Assembly (NCBI RefSeq): GCF_032362555.1
Contig: NC_083515.1
Location: forward strand, 7,289,001 to 7,353,000
Length of the DNA stretch: 64,000 nucleotides
Source: Amyelois transitella
Taxonomy: Eukaryota > Arthropoda > Insecta > Lepidoptera > Pyralidae
Direction of reading: 5' to 3'
In this document: piece by piece, positions 1-10,700 of the stretch
How the letters are laid out: each line of letters opens with the position of its first letter
Position numbering within the stretch: the first letter of the stretch is position 1
Made by a program: the position numbers and the translations under genes
Notes under the pieces: generated by a model
Seen by the model: only the letters and a program-made list of their open reading frames with translations
Databases searched by the model: none
Told to the model about the DNA's origin: nothing

Positions 1-470
1 TGAAATAACCTTTTTTTACTAAAATTTTTGAAATTGCATCATGTCTTACCTATTAGTAAATAAGATTGCTTAATTTAGTAGGTTTCTTAAACAGTTGGTG
101 CAAGGATGGTATGTAAATAGACTATAGTTTTTATAAATTCTTACCCAATATGCTTCAATCATAATCTCATACCTTATTAAGGGTAAACCTGTACTATGAA
201 AATTTAAAATTGTAAGAATGAAAGTGTAATTTTTTGGAAATTGTTAATACTACATGCACTTCCAACCAAAATTACATAAGCCATGCTATTTAGAAGAAAA
301 TTGGTTTTAATCCAATCAATTTGCTAAGCTTTGTCTTTATTTTTAATATAATAACAACTGAGTCATAACTTACTACTAGTAAACCAACTGTACTGATTTA
401 TTAATCTATAAATTTGTGGCTTTGAGACCAGAAACCTGAATTTATACATGTTATTGGATGTTCTGCAAGA
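1..470. other. AT-rich DNA, no gene seen
   Basis: AT-rich sequence with no supported exon, splice pair or recognisable repeat. It may belong to the intron 5' of the first visible CPSF6 exon, but nothing in the bases proves this. Confidence 0.4.
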
Positions 471-600
471 CTAGCACGGCACGCGCGACGCAGTTTATAC
501 GCGCGATAAACTATCCCTGTTTTGCGTTTTATTATGACGTGAAACAGGACAGTGATAGTTTTATCACTCGACAAAACCGTTGTCGCACGTGCCATGCTAG
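471..600. repeat. 130-bp near-palindromic MITE-like hairpin
   Basis: The left end CTAGCACGGCACGCGCGAC is mirrored by the right end, whose reverse complement starts CTAGCATGGCACGTGCGAC. The pairing continues inward: GATAAACTATCCCTG pairs with a reverse complement reading GATAAAACTATCACTG. The whole unit is therefore an imperfect hairpin with a loop near 530-540. No transposase is encoded, and I cannot fix a target-site duplication. The form fits a small non-autonomous DNA element. Confidence 0.6.
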
Positions 601-667
601 CAGCAGCTGGTCGATTATAAAGTCAAATTATAATTCCAAAAGTTTTCTTTTGGTGTGTTAGATATAT

Positions 668-1092
668 AAAAACCGGTAAAGTGCGAGTAGGACTCGCGCA
701 TTAAGGGTTCCGTACCATCATCACGTTTGTTACTTAAATATTTATTTGTTATATTCACGTATCTACCTGTTTATTAAAATCGACCAAAAAATGCCGTTAA
801 ATTATGTATTTATTTTAAAATATTATATATAAGTAAATATTCTGTCAAAATTTTAAGCAGGTACAGGTAGGCACCTGTAACCGTTATTAATATTGAGCAA
901 AAAAATACGATTAAAACACGTTTATCGTATGTGGACCCTCCTAATATATTAATTTTAGTATTTGTCGTTAAAACATACATAATTTGTAATAAAATCAGTT
1001 TCCTAACTATCACGTTTTATGAGGTATAGACTGGTGACAGACTTAATAAAAAGGTCCCGATTTTACTTTTAAGGTACGGAACCCTAAAAAAA
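668..1092. mobile_element. Lepidoptera-type GGGTTCCGTACC repeat (non-autonomous)
   Basis: Inverted ends AGGGTTCCGTACC at 704-716 and GGTACGGAACCCT at 1073-1085 bracket about 370 bp. The left side is preceded by AAAAACCGGTAAAGTGCGAG and ACTCGCGCA, the usual outer block of this repeat in Lepidoptera. The segment CTAACTATCACG...GACTGGTGACAGAC at 1004-1041 also occurs in diverged form at 22173-22215. There is no coding capacity. The family assignment is recalled knowledge; the inverted ends and the second copy are visible here. Confidence 0.65.
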
Positions 1093-1235
1093 TAGTAAAA
1101 ATAATAAGTTATCCCAAACAAAAGGTAAGGTGTGGGGATTACGATTCTCACGCGTTTTTCAATGCTACATTATAGCAATATCATTTAAAGCATGACCAAG
1201 GCTAATTATTGGTCTTATTCCTGTTTTTCTAAAAA

Positions 1236-1312
1236 TTACATACATACATATAATCACGTCTATATCCCTTGTGGTGTAGACAGAGCCAACAGTCTCGAAA
1301 AGACTGAAAAGC
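1236..1312 (-). repeat. SINE-like fragment, 3' end (minus)
   Basis: ACATACATACATATAATCACG followed by the reverse complement of the GTTGGCTCTGTCTAC block. This is the 3' part, with (TATG)n tail, of the short repeat seen complete at 17389-17652 and 39175-39415. Confidence 0.6.
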
Positions 1313-4300
1313 CACGTCTGTAAATTGAGCAATTTTAACACATTATTTTCTGTTTTTGTCTTCCAGGAAATAGTGCTGTGAATAATATTAGATTGCTCTG
1401 AATAAAATAAATTTTTGTATAGTAAGAATATACCTATATTCAGAAGCATCATTAATATCATGTATTGCTCTGCTCCTATAAATAAATATAAAAATTTAAC
1501 TACATGTTATACCACAGAAAAGTAAAAACGTGGAAATTGCTTCTCAACCTATTGTTGTGTGAGTGATGAAACTCACAAACCAAAAAAGTCAAATCAAAAA
1601 GTAATATTTATAAAATATAGGAATACTATATGTTAAGAATTAAAAGACCAATTGTAATAGTAAATTGTATTATTGGGTAAGTTTGGATCCGCAATTATCT
1701 TTTGAGACCACTATTTCTACTGTTTTTTCTTTTCTGTCCAATTCATATATAATTATATTAACATTTGGTATATTTTATATGTTTATTTCACGAAAACAAA
1801 GAGATATTTTCATGCATATTGATATTGTTTTGTAAATAAACAAAATAATATCAACATGCATTAATGTAGAATGTAGAAATTAAAGCTTTAAAATATATTT
1901 ATATAACTGACATACCCACCACCATTTACATTATTGTGTTATTATTAGATAACTTGTCCATTGTATCACAACTATGTACATATATTTCCACACATAGTAA
2001 AAACTAAAGACACTTGGCATGTTATAAATTAGTCTTAGAATAGATTAAATTGTGACTGCAATACAATATTTGGCAGTTTAATGGCAAAAACATGTTACAA
2101 TATGTGAATATCTCTTTGTTATTTTACGTTGTATATGTGACAGTAAGTTTGCCTTCCATTCATGCTACTTAGTTTAAAATGTATTGCATGTGTTTTCAGT
2201 GGTGAAGTATGAACCAAGATGATGAATGACTTATTTGTTGCCATATTTCGCCCATATGACTATATGTCCCTCACCGAACATATGTTGACTGTAAACTTGG
2301 TAGGTCAGTTTTAATCAATCAAAACACTGCACAAAACATTAACATAGGTGATAATAGTTACCAACATAATTGTTATACACATTTTACTTGCAATACTGCA
2401 GTTTGCAAGTATTATAAAATGTCTAGTAATTAGAGTGGTGTTTTCTATCTTAGATAATATTGTTCCACTTCGGTCTTGTTAAATTGCATACATTATTTAT
2501 TCATCATACCTTATGTGTCGATATGACTGTAGTTTTTAAAATGTTTTTTTTTAAATGAAATACCGGCGTTGACATATCAAATTGCTATTTGAATTTCTCG
2601 TTGAGCTCTGTATTTTCTAAATGAAAGGAAGGAAGGATTTGATTTTGATGAAAAAACAAATAGAATATGCTAGGAAGTTATTGCGGAATTGCGATTAATC
2701 CATTGGTCGCAGAAAATATTGATTTTCACAATTTATGTATTCGAAGCAATCGCGTAAGATGTGTGACTACTATGAACCTTCACAGATATAGAATAATCAG
2801 TGGACCACAAAGGTTTTGTGCCGGAGACGCTGTAGTGGTATTTATTTAATACTTTGTTCCAATATAAATCTTTATATATTACATTTTTTTTACATAATAC
2901 TTTTAATTTTCATTGAAATAAAAAAAAACTGTCTTTTTTATTCGAATTTTTGTTATAGTTATCAAATGATACATACATGGTAGACACTCTGAAAATCTAG
3001 TCATAAATAATACTAATTACTTGGGCTTATAACAAGATAATCTCTTTTTTTTTAATTACACCTGCAAATTATATAATCTCATTTATTTATTCCTAAGAGA
3101 ATTATTTACCTAGAAATGCTAAATACTCTGATTTTTAGTTAATGTAGTTTTTTTGCTGGATAAACTAAAATAGTTTTATTTAATTTTGCTAAAAGCTCAT
3201 CTTTAATTGTACGCTTTGGCAAACACACAAATATCTGTATTGACATTTACAACAAATTATAATTTTTGAGATTAACAACTATTTTTTTTATCAGGTTTTC
3301 ACGGAGGTAAGAGATTTTAATGCTTGTTTAATGAGATCTTTAAAAACGTATATATTACGTTTTTTGTTGACGGTCGCACACTTATATTTATGACAGGACT
3401 GTATATTTTTTTATTTAAGTACTTGTAAATTTTCAACTTCGGTGTTTTGTTAATTGAGGCGGTATATTGTAATCCAATATAATAATATAATGTCTGGTTA
3501 AATTATATGCCAATCATCAAATGATTAAAAACAATGTTGACCTATTTGGTGTTATATGCATGTTATAGTTAATTTTAATTTGAGAAAGATATTCATTAAA
3601 ATGTCCTGTGAAACATAATGATAAACTCAATTATTATTGATATGAAAATACCTAGTCTAAATCTGGAATAATTCAATACCAACGGCATCTATGCCTGTAT
3701 TGTTTTCTTTCTTTTTATTTAAATTTCCGAAATAAAATGTCCCGTTTCTTAAAAAAAAGTATAATAAATCTGTTTCTTTCTCCATATTGTTTTAAATGTT
3801 TGTATGCATAATTGGGTCGAAAAGCTAAACTTTTAAATTTTAGCGTTTAAATTGTACACTCGTCAGTCATAGAAAACATCTGTGTACTTAATATTAAAAT
3901 ATTTTACTACTGTATCGGATAAATAAAAATATTTTCGAGTTGTAAATAATTTAGATTTGAAGTTGTGTAAAAATATATTTTACAAAACTAATGTTTTAGT
4001 ACAAATTTAATGTTTTCGTTGAACCATTTGTGTCAATCTTGGCGGTATTTTAGTTACCATTGAATTAATGCAAATTATATCTAAATAGTATAGGTATTAC
4101 TAATGACAAATCTGTGATAAAGAAAATAAAACGATGGTAACGAAACAAACTCTTTCCTTTCACCCAGCGGCTTTCCTGTCGTGGATAAAAGTAAAAAAAT
4201 ATAGGTAAATTGGAATGAGAGAATGTATGAATAATGAATGGTTACTACGTATTAGGAAAAAACTACGGAGCAACTAGTGATTAATAAAAATTAGATAGGC

Positions 4301-4743
4301 ATTTTATCTTTTTTGATTGCGAGAGATAGGATCCTTTTTATTTGAATAGCTCAGATTAATTATCATCTTACGCTAGGTCAAGTCTTGCTAGGATTACAGC
4401 TTACAATTATCATTAGGTAGGGAAAATGAACGACTACCTACCCTTTACATTTTTCGGTGTGATTCAGTCAAAATCGCTACGTTTTACAGTAAGTCATGAT
4501 CGGAAGATTCCTTTTCAGATCACGTATGTATTCCAAAGTTTAACAAAATTAAGTTGAAAGTGCATTGTTAAAAATTTCACCCGTTTCATACTAAAAAATT
4601 AGTATCTACTTGGTCACTAAAACTTTCACTTTGATTTTGTTACGTTGTTTGGGTTAATATTATACTACATGCGCAAAAGCATCTTAAGCACACGTTACAA
4701 CTTTCGTGTATTCCATAGTTGAGTTTTCGGTACAATGTTCCAG
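1313..4743. other. AT-rich stretch 5' of first visible CPSF6 exon
   Basis: About 3.4 kb of AT-rich DNA. The exon at 4744 opens in the middle of the RRM domain, so this is probably CPSF6 intron. I looked for an upstream exon ending in the conserved N-L-T-W of the RRM before a GT donor and did not find one. A short open stretch at 2667-2849 has no recognisable domain. Confidence 0.5.
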
Positions 4744-7700
4744 TGGGCCACAGATCAAGACATAGCCAATGCCGTGGCTGACGTAGGAGTGAACGATTTC
4801 CAAGATGTGAAGTTCTTCGAGAACAGGGCCAACGGTCAGTCGAAGGGATTTTGTATCATTTCCCTCGGTTCTGATCAGTCTGTTCGTATGGTTCTGGACC
4901 GTCTGCCGAAGAAAGAGATACATGGGCAACATCCAGTAGTAACAATGCCTACTAAACAGGTAATTTTGAATAATTGCAATTTAGTTTGTAAAATGCTTTT
5001 GCATTAAAGCTAAAGGGTCTGCAGTAGATTTCTTTCCTAACAAACCAAAGTCGATTAAGACAATCAATAGCTAAAAAGATTCAATAAAACAAACTACAGC
5101 TCCTTATATCAACAGCTTTAATAGTCTAATTATATAATTAGGGAGTAATTAAACCTTATCATAAGAAGTTAAGGGATGACATAAAAGTGTTCTCGTGATA
5201 AAATACAAATAATATTCAACAGGCTTTGAATCAATTTGAGAGTCAGTCGAAAACGCGGTCCACTCCGCCCGGGCCCATGAGAGGGCCGCATCCAGGAGGG
5301 CCACCGGGACCACACCCAGGAGGTAAGAAATAAAAACTCGGGACTCCAGAAAAGAGGCTTGACTATATATAGTAAACGTGAGGATGATATGTTCGTAAGG
5401 AACCTATCTGCCATATGTGAGTTACGCCTTTGAGGTCGCGCCAAACAACGGATTATGCATATTATGTATCATATTCCTTCTGGTGTTGCACAAGGTTATA
5501 TTGCGTGCGTTAAAAGTGTAGGTTCGTTTTTGCAAATGAATAACTAAGCTAATAAGCATCAAGGTGAATTGTTGAAAACAATCAAACATTCCTTATTCAT
5601 ATGACTTTTATCCCTTACGGAGTTGCAAAGGGATGAAATTGAAATTTAGATCGTAACAGGTTCCTACCCCATTGTCTAAAAGAAAATGTACAAGATTTAT
5701 TAGCGGACGATAAAACGGATATCGTATAGGTATTTTTATTTAATTCTTCATTCAAATACAAAAAATATAGAGTGCTATAAATATCATAACATTTGATCAG
5801 ACTTCTTCGGAGGCGGTCCCAACGGTCCAGGTCCGAACGGTCCTCGCATGATGATGCCAGGACCCGGACCTCATCACCAACTGCGCGGGCCCCCGCCCGG
5901 GTTGCCGCACGGACCCCCGCACCACATGCCGCAGCACCAGGGGCCCCCGCCGCATCACATGCAACACCAGGGCCCGCCACCGCATCAGGGCCCACCGCCG
6001 CATAGGCCGCCCATGCAGGTATTTGTCTTTTTCAAAATTCCATAAATTTAATTATTCCCATAGAAGAACAAAGAATACAACCAATAACGCAAACATGTGA
6101 ATTGCAGTTCCAGGGCCCGCCTCAAATGCAGCGCGGGCCGGGGCCGCGGCCGGGCCCGGAGTGGGGCCCGCGCGGCCCGCCGCACGCCCCGCACGCGCCG
6201 CACCACATGCCGCAGCCGCAGTACGGGCCGCCGCAGCACCAGCTGCCGCCGCATCAGATGCCGCCGCCGCATGCGGTCAGTGTTTTGTACTATGTTTGAA
6301 ATATCTTTATTGCACAGAAATTAAAACAGTTACAAGAAAATGTAGATACTTATAAAGAAATTATCAGTAGCAAAGGCGAGCTTATCCCACGAAGGGATCT
6401 CTTCCAGTCAACCGGCAAAAAATAGCGGAACTAGATAATAAAAGTCGCTGTGTTATTAGCAATAATATACTAACATAAATACAAATAATAGATAAATACC
6501 AACCCACTTAATAAGTATTTATAAACTTATTAATAAATTTAAAAAAACATACATAAATTATGTTAATTTGCCTGATGTTCGATCCAGGTGCTTAAGTGGA
6601 AAGGAACTTAAGTACATTATTTTTTAATATGTTGAGGGTAGTAGTTTTTGGACTGTGTATAATGCGTGAGGTAAGTAGCTACAATACAACCCAAAGGTTC
6701 GACATGATTTCGGAAATCCCCTTTACGCTTGTAAGTCCGCCTTTTGTACATTTTATTTTGTGCAATTAAGTCTTAAATACGTTAATAAATAACAGCAGAG
6801 TCACAGCATATATAAGAATCAGGTTAAACAAAAATATGGGACTAAACAAATATACAAGGAGAGTGTGAATAGGAAAGTTGGAGTGGGAAGGTTTAGATTA
6901 ACGTCCAGAAGAAGGCCTGATTATATATGTTTATAATATTTTTAACCACCGGTTTGTCCGCGGTTATCTCGTGTTTCGCTATACCGATTTTGATGCTGTT
7001 TTCACGAAAGTATTTGTTACGTTTAGAAGAAGGTTTTAGAAATTTAACCATTTGAAAAGGAGGATATGAATTGTATGCTGTTCTCTTTTTTTACAAAATA
7101 GTTTCGTTTGTTTCAGCCGCCTGGCCAAGGCCTGCCGCCGCCGCACCACCAGCTGCCGCACCAGGGCCCGCCGCGAGGGCCCGCGCCCATGCCGCAGCAT
7201 CCAGGTATGGACATTAAAAATATAGTTCCTTCTCTTAATATGCCAAAGCAGATCATATTTGCAAAGACCACCGATATGGCATTATCAGACGTATCATACG
7301 TCTGATAATGCCAGATATAGATTTACCAGTGTGCTGGTGGTAAGACATGCAGGCCACTAATAAGTGCATTAACGTCTGAGAAGATATAAATCTAGTAGTC
7401 GTTGACCTCAATCATGTTCTCTGGATTTCATATTTACAAAATGATCCCATAGATTATCGCTATTTTGGCGTTGATTGTATTGATATTAATTTTAGCGTCA
7501 ATGGATTTACTTGTGTGTAAAATTCGCTATCAAAAGGGAGCGGAATAACATTTCACACAAGTAATTCCATTGATTTATTTCATAAAACCACACATAACAT
7601 AAAATTTCACAAGAAAGTGGCCTTTTGCATAGAAAGGAACTTCTTTTAAGGAACTTTTATAAAATATTTGGTCTGGTAATTTTTAATCTGTAGGTCCAGC

Positions 7701-10700
7701 GTCCTTGTATTTATAACATCACTGCGGTCGAGTATTTTACTACACACGAGATCGTATTGCCCTTCACAGAGCAACAAACAACAACGTGCGGCCAGATCTG
7801 TTCATTAAATGTGCTTGTTTTCCCCCAGGAGTGGGTCCAGGCGCGCCGGCGCCGCACGTGAACCCCGCGTTCTTCAACCAGCAGCCGCCGCAGCCCGCGC
7901 CGCAGCCGCCGCAGCCCGGACCGCCTGGTAACTAATTCCAAATGTAAACTATGATGACTTAATTCATCATTCACTCAAATTAACGTATATAACTTAGAAA
8001 CATTCATTAATACTTGGCCGAGGTGGTATTTGCAACTGTGCCTCTTATGCTTATCAAGCATCTATTAAATCGGGCATCTTATCGATTCGACTACCGAAGC
8101 TCAAACGTCGTCTACAATTAAGCTAATGTACAGAATAAATCAAACACCTATTTTTAGTTAGATATCTTACACGCTCGACTTGTACTAGAGGGCTTTAATT
8201 AAAATCACACATTCATAAAAGGTTTTTAATTCTTATAATAATGTAAACGTCAAAGAGTATAGTAAAAAGAGTTTTACTATACGGCAAAATGAGGCACCAA
8301 TAGTATACCGGCCCACTGTATATATATATGTATATACGCCTCACTCACACACTGTCACCAATAGTGTGAGAGCAGGCCGCCATTACGTCATAGATGCGTC
8401 ATAGATTATCTCATTTTCTGTTACTCACACATGCTTACAATGCCGCCATTAGGAAGTTTCACTTTTTTTTCAAGCCACACTACGTCTACCTTTTTTTACG
8501 CCTATAGTTAACATTGAATGTTTGTGTAGGACCTGGAGCACCGTACGGCCACCCGCCGCCGACCGCACAGGGCCCGCCGCCCGGAGCGAGGCAGCCGTAC
8601 GGCCGTCCGCCACAGGTAATACAATAAAATTTATTTATTTTTATTGTAGGCTTTTAATCAAATTAAAGTTGTGCTAAATTAATAAGTGTTTGAGGAAATT
8701 ATGTAGTTTACTTTAGCTATATTTTATGGCTTATTATTCATCATATCTGCCTTAAAGAATATAAATATTTATTTAACACCCTGGTCTGAATGTGTTTTTT
8801 CCATTCACCCTAAAAAGGTTCTATTATTAATATGATTTGTATTTTACCTATGTACATTGTTCACGTAATTGTTAGAATGTGGTATGTATAAATGGAGCAG
8901 TATGACGGGTTACAGAGCTACCCGCCGGCGGAGGCGGCGCGCGCGCCGCTGCACGCCGCGCCGCACGCGCCGCTCGCCGCGCCGCCGCACGCGCCCGTGC
9001 CCGCCATCTCCGAGGCTGAGTTCGAAGAGGTACGTCTCGTTACTTGTACAAAGCAAATTGCCGTGTGGTTCCCTTTAGGATAAGACCAGTCCGTATCAAT
9101 CCCATGGATGTCGTTAAAGGCGACCCAGGAAAAGACTTATAAACATGGGATTCTTGTAGGCGAGTGGCCAGCAACCTGTCACTATTTGAATCTTAATTCA
9201 GCTCAATGTGGCTTTTCTGGTTCTATTTACCCCATAAGCCATATTGATATGATTATAAGTATGTAATTTTCAAATATAAATTCGTAAATATTAAAATAAC
9301 TTGTTACAGTTACACGGATAAAAACAGCTTGTTCCTAGTCAAAAAGTCTGACAATATTGGGTTCTCAAAGGGTATAGCCGGATAAGTATGACGATCTGGC
9401 CTCCAAATGAGAACCTTTATCGAAACTTATGTTCTAATATCGCCTTGATGTACAAACACAATTTATGTACTTTTCGCGGCCAGCTTTCGCTTTTACCTTG
9501 AGATATGGGAAAAAATAATCGCACGCATGACTTTTATTCAAAGTCATATATCTCAAAAATTAATTACGCTAGAGAGATGAGACCAACGCGAGTTTTTAGA
9601 TTACATTGCAGAGTATATCATATATTATTTTCAAATTTTTAGAGTATATTTATATATAAAAAAAATTAAAAAATAAGTTAATCATAATTTTTTTTTCATG
9701 TTCTCTGAGACTTACAATCACGAAAATAATATATGTTATGCTCCTTTACGTGCTCTATTACTCATAAAAATTTGGTAAAAAAAAAGTTGGTGCAACACTT
9801 TGAAAAAAAAAATAATGTGATTAGCGCCTTCTACTATACCCTTGTTCTATAAGGCCTACATTACATTTTATTCATTTTTTCGAAGTGTTGCACCAACTTG
9901 ATTTTATTCACAGGCTCGTATCAATTTTCACAGGCTTTATCTTACTTGGCCGAAATAATGGACGATCAAAATAATCTTTTAGTACAATATGTGAAATCAG
10001 CATCTAATATCATTAAAGCAGAAGTAAAATCAAGGCATATAAATAGTAAAGTCTATCGTATTTACATTCACTATATTTCCGATGGTAATGATTACAATAG
10101 TATTCTCCGTTATTGGTGTGATTGTCCCAATGGCAACCGTACAGTGGGGTGCTGTTCACATACAGCAGCTATTATTTATTATCTGTCATATGGACGATAT
10201 TTGTCCAAAATTTTGCGTCCTTCTGAAGTCCTCACTAAAATATTTGCTACTCAAAATGTTCCAGTAATAATTAATTACAATAGTGACGATGATTAATTTT
10301 TTTCTCTTTTTGCTATTTTGATTAACACGAAAAGTAATAAAAGTTGTGATAAATATTGGACATTGGTTATTTTTTCTTTTCTTTTTGAACAATTATTCCA
10401 ACCCTTATCAAGTTGGTGCAACACTTCGAAAAAATGAATAAAATGTAATGTAGGCCTTATAGAACAAGGGTATAGTAGAAGGCGCTAATCACATTATTTT
10501 TTTTTCAAAGTGTTGCACCAACTTTTTTTTTACCAAATTTTTATGAGTAATAGAGCACGTAAATGAGCATAACATATATTATTTTCGTGATTGTAAGTCT
10601 CAGAGAACATGAAAAAAAAATTATGATTAACTTATTTTTTAATTTTTTTTATATATAAATATACTCTAAAAATTTGAAAATAATATATGATATACTCTGC

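Noticed and set aside
2667-2849. Open frame of 60 residues ending VVVFI
   Set aside because: No domain, no splice context joining it to CPSF6, and not matching the expected CPSF6 N-terminus.
4684-4932. Minus-strand frame opposite the CPSF6 RRM exon
   Set aside because: Shadow of the conserved plus-strand exon; no splice or domain support.
5615-6355. Several overlapping Ala/Arg/Pro-rich frames in other phases
   Set aside because: GC-rich CPSF6 exons keep all frames open; only the phase that joins across the GT-AG introns gives the known protein.
9300-9400. Target-site duplication for the 533-bp-arm element
   Set aside because: Left flank GGGTTCTC and right flank ACGGCACTG share no direct repeat of 8-10 bases.
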